Positions 32,361 to 44,410 of a DNA stretch of 64,000 nucleotides are shown in pieces. The stretch comes from Gnetum montanum (Eukaryota > Streptophyta > Gnetopsida > Gnetales > Gnetaceae), in contig MNCI01020885.1 in assembly GCA_015680685.1 (NCBI GenBank), positions 208,980 to 272,979 of the forward strand, given 5' to 3'. Positions within the stretch are counted from its first letter, which is position 1, and each line of letters begins with the position of its first letter. The notes beneath the pieces were generated by a model, which was given only the letters and a program-made list of their open reading frames with translations, ran no database searches and was not told the DNA's origin. A program made the translations under genes and the position numbers.

Positions 32361-32989
32361 CATTGAAATGGCCATGTTATTTGAGTGGTATGCAACTCAA
32401 TTGGTGGCACATGTATAAGGTTACTATATTGATGGCATGCGTCACACTACATAACCTTCTGTAGGTAGTCATTTTCCATATGAGGCTAGTAGTAGCCTAA
32501 CCATCTAATCTTAGCATCCATAGCTCTTGGTCCTATATGTCCTCCAATCCTTGTGAACCTCCTATAGGACTATTCTAGCTTAAATTTTACCTAAAAATTT
32601 TAGGAGTATTCCATCATAGGATCAACAACATAATGTGTTAGCACCTACAATGACATACTACTTCAATCACTTGCATACGGGGTCATTTTCAGCAATAGTT
32701 AAGCCTTATGAGGATTCATCATGCATAAGGTAACATTTGATATCGTAATACCATTCCCTAGCATGAGCAATATGAATGATAACCATAAAGGTATCCTTAG
32801 TATTCTACATGATAGAAATAACATAGTCCATGGTTAAGGTGGGAAACTTACTAAACACATCTAGCATTCCACTGAAGGCTAGCATTGTGATGGCATCGGC
32901 TATGGCATTATCATTTTGGGGTATGTGCTAGATATTAATGTCTATAAATTGTTGTAACAATTTCTTTTCTAAGTCACACTATGATTGTA

Positions 32990-33260
32990 AGTGTTTGTAT
33001 TTACACATGTAGACCTTAGTTACTTAGTTACCCACTAGTTGTGAATAGCCTTTGATTGCTAAGCATCTAATTCCCAGGTCACAAGCTACCATCATCTCTC
33101 TGATCAAACCTTCATACTTCACTATGTTATTGGTACATGCAAACTCAAAACAATGGGAAAATAATCAAATTTTACTAGATGGGAATGTTATGATGGTAGT
33201 GGCATTGATCCCATCAGAAATTGAAGATACATCAAAGTGCATGACCACCTCATAACCCTT
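32990..33260 (-). pseudogene. Extra archaeal-type RNase H (aRNH) of element E
   Basis: Tat/Ogre elements carry a second RNase H of archaeal type between the first RNase H and integrase. The minus strand reads MHFDVSSISDGINATTII and, after a short break, FEFACTNNIVKYEGLIREM, ACDLGIRCLAIKGYSQLVG. The family pattern is FDGAS..., then ECTNN-A-YEAL, then GDSQLV; here the D of GDSQ has become Y and A of IAEYE has become V. Stops at both sides. Bases 32361-32990 hold the linker and the damaged HHCC region. Confidence 0.75.
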
Positions 33261-33760
33261 GGGAACTTGGCTAATGATGTTAATATGCTTGTGAGGGAAC
33301 TTAGGATCTATGGCTACTTAGTCATTGACAGGTGAAACTGTGAGTTGTACAGATATAGCTTGACCTTTTATTAAGGACTGAGAGATGTAATGAAGGTCAA
33401 AGTCCATGATTATGGCTTTCCATTAGGCTAGATGGATACTTTCGTAAATGTTGTTCATGATGGCTCTAAGTATATTGTCCTTGTAAATGAAGTTAACTTG
33501 GCTTCTGAAGAGGTAGTGTCTCCACTTTTTCAAAGAGAAGACTAGTGCTAAACAACACTTCTCCACTTTAATGTATTAGGTCTCTTGGGTAACTAATGCA
33601 TGGCTGAGATATTACACTAGAGTTTCTACTCCTTCATCACACTTATGATAGTGTAGAAAGGCAATGGATATGTTGGAGATGGCAAGGTAAATGAAGAATG
33701 ATTTACCCTCTTGCAGAGGATAGACTTTTGATAAATATGCCAACTCTTACTTAAGGTTTT
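33261..33760 (-). pseudogene. RNase H of element E
   Basis: Follows RT on the minus strand. Readable blocks are CEAFENLK, FIYLAISNISIAFLHYH, YLSHALVTQET, YIKVEKCCLALVFSLKKW and HYLFRSQVNFIYKDN. This is the usual gypsy RNase H order of the shared-bond catalytic strand, Y-x-x-x-EK helix and LRPYF-like end. Several stop codons. Confidence 0.7.
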
Positions 33761-34975
33761 CAAAGGCCTCTTAGCATTGAGCCATCCATTCATAGTAAAC
33801 TCCTTTCTTAAGTAAGTGTTGCATGGATTGTAACTTATCTGTAAGCCTAGTGATAAATCTATGAATAAATTTCAATCTACCTTACAATCCTTGAAGATCC
33901 TTAAGGTTGGTAGGTATTGTTAATTTAGATATGGCCTTAACCATATTAGGATTAACATGTATCCCTACTTTAGAGACTACAAAGCCTAGCATCTTACTGG
34001 TCTTTATAGTGAAGACACATTTCTTGAAATTGAATCTAAGTTTGTATTTGAGGAATCATTTAAGCACAAGGTCTAGGTCATTAGCATGATCATTGGCCCC
34101 TTTTGATTTACTGGCTATATCATCTATGTAATCATTAAGTAAACATAACATGTAGTCACTGAATATATTGGTCATGGCTTGTTGATAGGTTGTTCCAACA
34201 TTCTTGAGGCCAAATGACATCATGGTATAACAAAAGGTACACCAAGAAGTCATAAAGTTTATGCTAAGTTGGTGCTCTAGGTTGATCTTAATTTGGTTAT
34301 ATCCTGAGAATCCATCCACAAGGAATAATAAGGCATGCCTAGTCGTAGTATCAATAAATTGATCAATACTAGGAAAAGGGAAGTCATTCTTGATAGTTGC
34401 TTTATTTAGGTCTCAAAAATCAATGCAAATATAGATACCCCCTTTTTTCTTAGGGACTACCACTACATTGAACACCCATTCTATGAAATTGACAACCCTA
34501 ATGAAATTGGCTTGGTAGAGCTTTGAGATCTCATTGCAAACTACTAATGCCAAATCAAGTCTAATTTTGCACACTTTTTACTTAACCAGTCTAATGCTAG
34601 GGTCTAGTATGATGTTGTGCTAGATCAAATGGGGGTATAGGATTAGCATATATTCCTATGACTAGGAAAATATCTTAATGTTTCTTTGTAGGACCCTGGT
34701 GATGTCTTGAGCATATTAAGGTTCTAGTGAAGAACTTAGTTTCAAGGTTTTCTCCTCACCATTGTGTGTTGTGATAGGAACCTCAACTATAAAGTCTTCT
34801 ATTATGTCATTTACTCTAATTCAAGGGTTTTGACTTAGTTTTTAGGCCATTCTATAGGTTTCTCTATTGAAGCTATATGGTCAACAAGATTCTCAGGCTC
34901 AAGCTTTAGGTAATTAGGGTGATTCAACAACAATGTGAGGTACATGTAGACACAAAGGAAAACTGATTTGCTCCT
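33761..34975 (-). pseudogene. Reverse transcriptase of element E
   Basis: Minus-strand gypsy RT. From 34975 there is a linker (DFIVEVPITTHNGEEKTLKL near 34790), then RLDLALVVCNEISKLYQANF, EWVFNVVVVPKKKGGIYICI at about 34440-34500, DLNKATIKNDFPFPSID, LFLVDGFSGYNQIKINLEHQ, MSFGLKNVGTTYQQAM, the catalytic CLLNDYIDDIASKS (about 34120-34150), and LRFNFKKCVFTIKT. The frame 34056-34319 is open for 88 codons. This is the best preserved pol segment of E. Upstream of about 34975 the coding signal stops where region F begins. Confidence 0.85.
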
Positions 34976-35659
34976 AGGCACTCATACTTTGATCTTGCAT
35001 GTCAACCAAAATAATATTAAGTGTCACTTGGGTAAAAGTGAATAAAAAATGTTAGAATGCTATAAAACTATGCAAATGCATGCAAACAAGATCATTCAAG
35101 GCTACAAGTGGAGTAAAAGCAAGAAAAAAAATTGCAATAAGTGTCAAACCAAGGTTAAATAAAGGGAGGCATAAGAAATAAGGATACAAATGGCCAACAA
35201 GGGTCATACTTTTGCCAATTCTAAGCCTTAGTGGGCCATGATGCTAGTTTCAAGTCTTGGTGAACTATGATGCTAGTTTAAGGCCTTAGTGGGCCATGGT
35301 CACATGGTGTCAAATAGTAGTTAAAGAAGGTTAAGTCCAACTATTTGATACCCATCAAACGCTAAAAAATTTAATTGAATCCATAATAAGAAAATAAAGA
35401 GGATATAAGGCTACATAAAGGCCACAATAAGGTCATCAAGGTCCATAATTCAACAATAGGCTAAAACAAGTCAAAGCATCATGCAATAAGGTAAAAAATA
35501 AGTAAAACATACTATATATGATGAAATTTGGCTAATAGAAGTTAAAAATGGTTAGGTTTTTCTAGTTTTAGGCCTTAGTAGGCAATGATTTAGGGCTACA
35601 AGGCTATTAGGTGAGTTTGGTCATCACTCAAGGCTATTTTTGTGCTATTTTGACATGAA

Positions 35660-36786
35660 AATTAAGAGTTTTGAGGCTTCCACAATAGGTCTCCCTTATT
35701 TCCACATTGGCCAACATGGAAGAAGGGGCCCTCAATGTGGAAACCAAGGAGAGTAGATTTTGGAGCATTCAAAGATCTCAAATTGAGGTTTTGGGGCCAT
35801 CCTAAGGTAGTGCAGGGCCAGATCCATCAAAATTGGACACTCCAGAGGTCTATAAAGGCCAAAAATGAAGTTTTGAAGTCTTCCCTCTTTTTTTCCATGT
35901 TGGCTGATGTGGGTTTAGCATGAAGAACCAAGATTCTAGCCAAAACAGGGTCAAAACATGGTTAAATAGGTAGCTGGAACTTGGATTTGGGAGTTGTGCA
36001 TCCCTTCGCATCATTTTGAGGCATTTCAAGCAAAGTTTGGGTGTCAAAACTTATTGAAATGGATTTTATCACTTTTCTATGGTAGGCATAGTATCTGTAG
36101 CATGGAAGAATGGTGGGACACTTATTTTGTATATCCAAAATTATCTGGGAGTACATTGATTGGGTTCCTAGGGCCCTAGGATTTTAGATCATGATTTTGC
36201 AAGTTTCTGGCTAATTTTGGGCTTATTTGAATGCTATTTTAGGGTATTCATGGTCTTTCTTCCTTTATTTTCACATTGGGGAAGTTGCTCAAGCATGGAA
36301 GATTGGGGGAATGAATTTTAGAGGTCAAAACTAGGTGAAATGAGCAAAATCTTAAGGTTATGAGGTCTTGGGCTTCTTTGGCATAAATCTTTAGCTTCCT
36401 AGACTGTCATCTTACCATCAAAAGTGGAAAGTAGTTTTCTCCCCTATTTCCACACTACCTAGCATGGAAGGGGCCTTCCCTAGCATGGATGGAGTAAGAA
36501 TCCTAGATCTAGGCTAATTTGAATCATAATTGACTATGCATGGTAGCTTCTAGAGTTGCCAGGGCCAAGGGCTAGGGTTTCATGTAAAAATTTGGTAGTT
36601 TTGGATCTCTCAAGTGGCTTTTAAGTTTCTCCCCCCTTTTCCACTCTAAAAGACTAAGGAAAACCACTTTTTACCATTTGGGATCAATTTCCTAAGGTTT
36701 CAAGGCTCGAATAACCACTAACATGCATGTGAGGTTATTTGATGTCATTTTGAGATGTTTATGAGCTCCAAATGAGTCCATGTCAC

Positions 36787-36820
<34 letters not shown>

Positions 36821-38680
36821 TTCCCCCCCCGATNTTTCCATGCTAGGAAGCATGGAGGAAGGGATCCCCAACATGGAAGAACCATACATCCAAGATTTGG
36901 ACTAGTTTTTGTCCTTAATTAATTATGCTAGGGTTGAGGACTAGGGTTTAAGGTCAAGTCTGGCTGGTTTGGAGGTTTTCTAGATGGGTTTTGAGCTTTA
37001 TTTTCCAAGCTAGGGATACTATGCTCAATGTGGGAGACTAGGGGAAGTAGCTTTTAAACTTTGTGTGAACACTTTTACAGGGTTTGAGGGCTCTAGAAGG
37101 TGTAAAACTAGTCTTAGGGTTTATGTGAGGTTGTAGGATGTCTGAAGATCATATTGAAGTCCCCCAAATGTTTTCCCTTTTCTTCCATGCTGAGCAGCAT
37201 GGAAGAACTAAGGGAATTTTATTTTTGTCATTTTTCTATAATTTCATGCTATGCATGCAAGCTTCTAAGGTTGCTAGTGTCGACTACTAATACTTAATGT
37301 CAATATTTGGTTATTTCAAGGATTATCAAGTAATTTTTGATATTTTCCACATTTTTCCATGCTATGGATTCCATGCTTAGCATGGAAGGATTTTTTGACT
37401 ATTTATGATCAATTTTAGAGAGTCTAAGATTTCTAGGATAAGTAGACAGGGTCCTAGAACATACACAGGGCTTTTTAGTGTTCATTTAAGGTCTCTATTA
37501 GTACTTTTGAGTCCCCCAAGGTTCCCCCTTTCTTCCATGCTAGCCAGCATGGAAACGATGGGTCCAAAATTGAGGGACCAAGGGACTCTAAGTTTTTGCT
37601 ATTTTTGATAGTTTTGGCTATGCATGAGTGTCTACATGATTTTGGTGTTGGGTATTAATGTATATGATCAAAATATGGTCATTTTGAAGGCTATGAGTGG
37701 ACTTTTAGGCTTTTCCATTTACCTCTACACTATGGAGGGGATGCTCAATGTGGATGAGATCTTCCCCAATATGGAGAACCCAAGGGGAACAAGTTTTGAT
37801 TATTTTAGGTGGCTTTCAAGAGGGTTGGATTTCTTCCAAAAGTTAAATTACATGCAAAGTTTCACAATTTTGGTTTCCCCCCTTTCATCCACCCTAGGAC
37901 TAGGATGCTCAACATGGAGGAGGCCCCCTCAATGTGGAAAAATCAAGAAAGTTATATCTATGTTAGTTTGACAACCAATCAACCATGCATGTGAATCTCC
38001 AGTGTTATCAATGTCATTGGTTAATACTAAGTGTCAAGATCTAGTAGTTTAGAGGCTTCAAAGTACCTCATGCACTTTTCCCCTTTTCTTCCACACTGGT
38101 TATGATGGCCCTAGTTTAGATGAGAGGGGGATGGTAGTTTTGTACCATATTCAACTACTTTTGGAACATTTAGAAGCTCTAGAGGGCTCTGACAGGGTCT
38201 AGGGATCACCAAGCTTCGAGAAATAGTTACTAGATAATCAGTTTAGGCCATTTTTGGCTTCCCACCACATATCCACATTGGGGATGAGATGATCAGCATG
38301 GATGAAGCCTCCCCCAACATGGAAATACCAAATTCCAAGGTTTCAACTAGTTTTGACTATGTTTGGTAAGGTTATGGGGCTCTCGAAGACGCTTAGAGGG
38401 GTTCTAGGTCATGTGGACCCACTTTCGGGGTAAAACTTGGGCTAGATAAGTGTTGGGAGCTTAGAATGGGTGTTATCCCTCTTCTTCCATTCTTGACACT
38501 GTTGGCCTAGCGTGGAAACCTAAATTTCCTAGATTTGTCCATGTTCCATCCCTTTTGTAGGCCTTGGGTTGAAAAAAGGTAGCTTTGAGTTACTAAAAAT
38601 GGTAAGTAGCTATGTTTTAATGGTTTTATGGAGTGGAAGGCATGTATCCATGCTAGGTATGGTATCCCTAGTGTGGAGGC
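35660..38680. repeat. Diverged tandem array, unit about 185 bp, with CCATGCT/AGCATGG dyads
   Basis: About sixteen copies recur every 160 to 205 bases, at roughly 35690, 35890, 36265, 36450, 36630, 36835, 37010, 37185, 37360, 37530, 37730, 37890, 38085, 38280, 38480 and 38650. Each has a pyrimidine run, then TTCCATGCT, a few bases, then AGCATGGAAG. Clear examples are 37190-37205 and 37536-37552. Segments between dyads fall into two alternating kinds, which suggests a doublet of about 370 bp. The LTR of E has related motifs near 30830-31010. Confidence 0.7.
36788..36834. other. Run of 30 C, C-rich tract and one N
   Basis: Thirty C in a row (36788-36817), then a C-rich tract and an N at 36834. 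Likely a read or assembly artefact at a contig edge. Confidence 0.85.
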
Positions 38681-38699
38681 ATGAGAACTAAGGCTTGTT

Positions 38700-39939
38700 T
38701 ATTTTTTCTAAGTGCAAAAGCACTCCAAACTCAACATTGATGCAATTTTAGATAAGAGTGAGGACATATGGTAGGGTCCATAACCAAAAATTTAAATTTA
38801 AAATTTTGAGCTTAACTTCCACCAATCTCAGTGTGTAAGAGAATCCTACCCCACTTTTTATTTTAGTGCACTTGGAGTTATGATGCACTAAATAGGAAAC
38901 TAGGGTTTAGAGGTGGACATTTATGTTTCGATGTATTTTAGTGCCAAATTTCACAAGTTTTTCAATCACAATTGTCATTCATGCAAACTACACATTGGAG
39001 GAAAGCTCTGGTAGAGATTTTTGTGGTACAAGTAACCTATCCTCAGCATGGAAGCATCATTCCTTCTTACACACAACATAGAACTTCTATTTTTCTTAAT
39101 TTCAATCATCCATAACATTGAGCCTGCCATGGCACCTAAGCAACGAGGAGGAAAGAGTTAGAATCCTGGAATTTAAAAGGTGGATGAGCATACTAGAGAC
39201 CAACAAGAATTACCTAGGCCTATCTCCATCTAGGCCTCATCTATTCCTTCTGCAAGGTAGGCATTTCTACCTATTTTTTCTTGGTTTTTTTGGCCATCTT
39301 CATTACTTTTTCTTGTGTTTTTCTTGCCTCTTATGAGGTTTCTTTTCTTAGATCTATGTTGATAGAGGGGGTAAAATGAAATTTTGACAAAATTCCACCT
39401 CTTATTTTTGTTTTTTCCACATAGATCTATGGTTTTTTTGTTGTTTTGGCCTTAGTAGATTCAATTTTTAAAATCAAGCGTGCTATTTTCATGCCTTTTT
39501 CCCAAAATCTGGGGATATGGCCATTTTTCTCAAATCTAGGCCAAAAGGCTCATCAAAATTAAATTTCAAAAAAATCCTACACCATTATTTTGGTGTGTTT
39601 TCTAATGGCTATCAGTTAGTTTGGCTATTTTGGCTATGTTAAATTGGGTTTTAGCTTTTTATATTTTTACATGAGAAAAGCAAGCAATGTTGTATTCCTA
39701 TTTTTTCTTAGGAAAATGGCTACATATTTTTTAAATATAATATTATGGATTTTCATCCCTATTTTTAAGATATCCAATGACTATTTTTTTTTTTTATTTG
39801 GCTTTCAAACAATTAAGTTATGGCTATTTTCCTAAGGTCATGTAGTTAGGTTTCTATGCCATTTCTAGATTTTCATGTAAATTCATGAATTTTTTCTAAG
39901 AAAATGACAATATTTTTGGCTATTTTTTGGTTATCACTA
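38700..39939. other. Unassigned AT-rich segment of region F
   Basis: T-rich on the plus strand. A plus-strand ATG at 39128 opens a frame MAPKQRGGKS followed by a stop, similar to the MAPKRS start of B's ORF2; it is followed by a GT at 39255 and may be a first exon of the remnant at 40927-44410. Otherwise nothing recognised. Confidence 0.35.
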
Positions 39940-40420
39940 GGTAGATATAAGCTTCAAATTTCCATCACTCTGATTGGACTTAAAATGAACTTTTTATAAG
40001 TTTTTCATTAAGCCTATGTCAAAAGGAGGTTTGTGCCGTTTTTATATTTTTGTCCAAATTGATAAATGTTTTTTGAATAAATAGAAATGTTTCTGAATTT
40101 TTATTAAGGATGGACATGTAGTTCTTGATTTGATCTTTTAACTGGTGATAAAATCACTCCATTTGGAGCTCAAATGAATTTTTGACAAATTTTTTACCAA
40201 CCCTATGAGAATGGGGATTCATGGTGACAACTATGATTTTTTGTTAATTTGTCTATGTTCCTTGTAACAACAGTTATGTATTTCTAGTTGCAATGGTCAT
40301 GGTTGTAAGTTTTATGATTTCAATATTCCTTTTGTGGTGGAATCACTAAAATCATAGCCTCAATGAACTTTTAATAAATTTTTGGTTAAACTATGCAAAT
40401 AAGGTTAAATTTTGGCTGGA
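39940..40420. repeat. Three copies of a repeat of about 190 bp
   Basis: Related segments start near 39963, 40150 and 40343. Each has CAC-T-ATTTGGAGC-type text, AATGAACTTTT-ATAAATTTTT and AACCCTATG-GAAAAGG-type text. They differ from the 35660-38680 array. Confidence 0.55.
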
Positions 40421-40611
40421 TGTGATTAATATGTGTAGTTTTTCTTGTAAAACTTAGGTAAAATTTATTTTTTAAATTTTTTTTAAGAAAATCAAAGGAT
40501 TTACTATTTTTAGAAATATTTTTACTATGGCTATATGCTTTTTCTAAGTTTCTGCATGGTTTAAACTAAGGCTTTAAATTTTTACTATGATATTTTGGGC
40601 TATGAAGTAAA

Positions 40612-40905
40612 AGGCTATGGAGGGTTGTAATAATGCATTTGTGGAATTTCTTAAATCAAATTAGATAGACACCTTAGATCTTTTTATAGAGGCTAATTTC
40701 ACCTTCGACTAGGATGTTTTTTTCCAAATTTGTTAAGTAATTCCAGTTGATCATAATGTAAGGCTATGTATGGTTGTAATAATGCTTTTTTGTGGAATTT
40801 CTTAAGCTAACTTAGATAAACACCTTGGAGATTTTTACAAAGGTTAGTTTCACCTCCAACTATGATTTTTTTTTCTCCAAATTTATTAAGAAATTCTAAG
40901 TTTTC
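40612..40905. repeat. Direct duplication of about 150 bp
   Basis: Two copies (about 40612-40758 and 40759-40905) share GGTTGTAATAATGC, GTGGAATTTCTTAA, ACACCTT and CCAAATTTGTTAAG/CCAAATTTATTAAG. Confidence 0.75.
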
Positions 40906-40926
40906 ATACTGTTTTTGCTTTGACCA

Positions 40927-43900
40927 TGCAAGTTTACTTGAAGCCCATCCTCATCATTGTGGAGTTGGTGGGCATTTTGTGTTACATTGGCCACCCCAAG
41001 GCCAACACCCCACTTATTGACATGCCCTTGGGGAAGCTATCACTATGGTTCTAACCTAGGATAAGAAAATTACTTGCCTAAATTCTACAAAACTTTAGTG
41101 TGATGTTGTGGTCATACTTGTCTGCAAATGTGGCTGGGGCTATAGTGGAGACCTTGTTTTCTTGAGCATCTAGCTTGATTGTCAAGTTTATCACTGACAA
41201 TATGCCTCCTAGGACATCAAGGGGAACAATAGCTTCCATCAACCCAGGTTACCTTTTGGAGATCTAGATGATGAAAGAGTACAGCCAATACAATGCTAAC
41301 TACCTTGTACCTTGTATCGTTTATCAAGGTACTATGAAAGAGTTTAGCCTTGATCTGGATGATGGTGGCACATTGGGCCCACACATTATTCTAGAACTCA
41401 CTTGCACCTTGTATCATTTAACAAGGTAAGCATAGTTATTATAGTAGTTTCATATTTTTTTGGCTTTATTGGCTAAACTACCTTTCCTAACTTCATTGGT
41501 CTTATGAACTTCTTGTAAGTACAAGGTCGATGATCAAGGCTTGATCATTAATAATCAAACCTTTGTAGTGGCTCAAACTTCCCTAGATGAATTCACCAAG
41601 GACCCCTAGATTAGAACTATTGTGTATTAATAGTTAATAGGGGACTTTGATGCCTATGCTACAAGGTTCAACCTTGTATACAAGAAGTGTAAGGATGATG
41701 GGACAATACAAAATTGGTGGGTAGACTTCGATAACTTCATGGATTACACCCTTGCAATTAAGACCTCTGCTCAAATCACATCAAAGAAGACATGAAATGT
41801 AAACATAGAGGCTATAGCTTCTAGTTTTTTATGGTTATGAAAATTCTAATTATTATATTGCTTTGATTTACTTATGTTTATGTTAAACTTTGGTTGCTAC
41901 TTTGCAAGAACTTCCACCTCTACTGATGTTACCATACCACTTTTATGGGCACATCATGAGGATACGCTCATCCTAAAGTTTGGTAAGGTGATACTAACAC
42001 AGGAGTGGCTAAGGGGATAGGCACTTGGATACATTCAAGCAAACATCTAACATGCAAGTTTTCTTAATGTATTTATGTCACCCTTTCCTTTGATCCTTAC
42101 TATGGAGATGTTGCATGTAATCACCTCCTTCGATGAGAAGGTTGGTTGTTTTTGCACCATCATATGAGATGTGAAGGTTAATATGGACATCGATGAGGGC
42201 CTCTTTTGCAACTTTTTTGGTGTTCCTACTGACGAGGCAAAGGTTCCCACCAGGATAGTGAAGGAATTTGGTCATTGTGAGGAAGTTTTAGAGTAGCCTA
42301 GTACCAACATGGGACACTCTAGAATTTTCATGGATGGCTCCATGAATCTTGATGCAAAGGAGTCATATACCTTTTTTTAGGTCTTGTGCATTTCCTAAAC
42401 TCTTATCACAAAATAAGGTGATCAGCATTGCATAAGGATGGACCTTTAAAAAGGTCTTGATGGATGACATTAGGTTCAACTTGGTAACTGCTTTGGCTAT
42501 TGGACTTCAAGAGGAGATCCTTAGACTCCATGTAGACACCTCTACAATAATCCACATGAACTTTGCATTTTTTGTTGATTATTTGAAGAGGTTCATGAAT
42601 TTTCTAGTGGTGTATGGGAATGGACGATGGGTTCCCCAAGACCCAAGCTAACTTTCCAGGCCTTGAATAAAGCACATTTATCCAACGGTGCAAGCCCAGA
42701 ACCCACCAAAGGGGATGGATGATACATTATCCATTACCACCAAGGATTTTAATGTTATGCAATGTGAGTCTACTAACAACATAGATGATGAGGATCCTCT
42801 CATGTTTCCAGTGAGCATCCTAGAGGTCAAACAATGACATAGGAAGGCTGAAAGGGCAACCAGGGAAAAGCTTAAGAGATCCATGGATGAAGCACCATCG
42901 ACATTAGATCAACCTACCCTGAAGAAGCTTAAGTTTAGGCTTAGATAATCATAGTAAGAAGTGATAGGTAATCCTTGTTTAAGTTTTTATTTTTTATGTT
43001 TTAAGATTCATGGCTATGTGATGATTTCATGTGTTAACTAGTTTTCTTTGTGCTATGGTTGTAGATAAGCATCAAGTGATGGTACCTTAAGCTACCGTGG
43101 AGGAAGAACAAAGGCATGCAAAAGATGCACTCCTAAAGCAGCCTAAGGTTGAAGGATATTTTGATGTAGATATAAATGATCTAGATACCTTTTTTGGTGA
43201 GGTAGTGCTAGGTATGTCCCCCTTCATCATCCCAAAGGAGGTGGAGGTAGGTATGCCCATGACTTAATGTGTTAGTTATATCTTATAGTTCATTTTGGTT
43301 TTCATCTTAACCATTCAATTATTGTTATGCTTATAGTAGTTCTTAATTCACTAGTGCAAGCCCTTGTTCCTAAGTTTCATATGAAACCATGCCTAAAGAG
43401 CCTAAACAAAGTGGAGTTGATCATCTAAGGACATCATCTACCAGTTGCAACATGTTGCACCCGAGATAGGTAAGGACTTTGTTTTTATGTGCCTTAGCTA
43501 TTTGGCTATGTCATAGGTTGTGCTTGAATCATGGCTATCTTAGATTATACATTATCTTTATATTATATTTCATGCTTGTGTAGTGCCCTCTATGAAGTAA
43601 GATCTCAATAGAGACATGGAGATTGACTCCTTTCATAAGCTTCCCTCCAATATATATCTAGTGTACCCTTGAAGTTGTATGAGACTGCTACTAGTTTAGC
43701 AATGTTATGTGCAAAAACTTCATGGGAGATAGAGAGGTCTAATGCATCGCTATGGGGGGAAGTTGTGGCCTTAAGGAAGAAGACTAAATAGTAAGAGGAA
43801 ACTATTAGAAATCTCTGATACTACAAGGACTTTGTGGAAGCCCAAGTGGCTAACTTAAGGAAATTTAGACTAGGAAGATCATGTGGGTCTACTACTAGCA

Positions 43901-44410
43901 TGTCATTTAGGACAAAGTAGTGGTCCTATAGGAGATGGTGGAACAACAGATGTAGATGGACCTCATCTCCTAGAAGGTTGAGGACTAAAAAGATCACTAC
44001 ACTTGGATCCTAGAGTGGGGTAAGAAGAAAAAAGGTCCACAAATATCAGTACAAGAAAAATCATGGGGCCTACCTTAAGTGGCTCAAAGAGTAGTCGAAT
44101 GAATGGTGCAAGAGAGAGCCATTCATCTAGGGGATTTAGGTGGAGAGTGCTTATCAACTTTTTAAGAGTACTCTCATAGTGGAGCAATCTCCTAGTACTT
44201 AGATTACCACTATTGTAGGCAAGACCTCTACAGCTGCTAGGGCCCAAAAGCCACCTACTTGAACTACAATATATAGAACCAACATCCTTTCTATCATTGA
44301 TCTTGGGGATGTTGAATGGGTTAACATGACAAAGGATCATATCCTCGATTTTTTGGAGGAATACCTTCCACATCTACACCTAGAAGTTATGGAGCCAGAA
44401 TCCTCATAGG
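40927..44410 (+). pseudogene. Multi-exon-like coding remnant in region F, function unknown
   Basis: I do not recognise the protein. Plus-strand frames look coding in blocks: 40927-41425 (IVKFITDNMPPRTSRGTIAS, YNANYLVPCIVYQGTMKEFS), 41520-41790 (LIINNQTFVVAQTSLDEFTK, WWVDFDNFMDYTLAI), 42107-42375 (LFCNFFGVPTDEAKVPTRIV), 42455-42965 (DDIRFNLVTALAIGLQEEIL, NFLVVYGNGRWVPQDP), and 43580-44410 (HILDFLEEYLPHLHLEVMEP). Blocks are separated by T-rich segments starting GTAAG or GTAAT and ending TAG or AG (for example 41424, 42969-43063, 43468-43581), as introns would be. Stops occur in nearly every block. It runs opposite to element E's genes. The block order (short MAPK-like start, globular part, charged C-terminus) recalls B's ORF2, but I see no clear homology. 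Confidence 0.45.

Noticed and set aside
36692-36889. Minus-strand frame with a long poly-glycine stretch
   Set aside because: It is the translation of a 30-C homopolymer next to an N inside a tandem array; not a protein.
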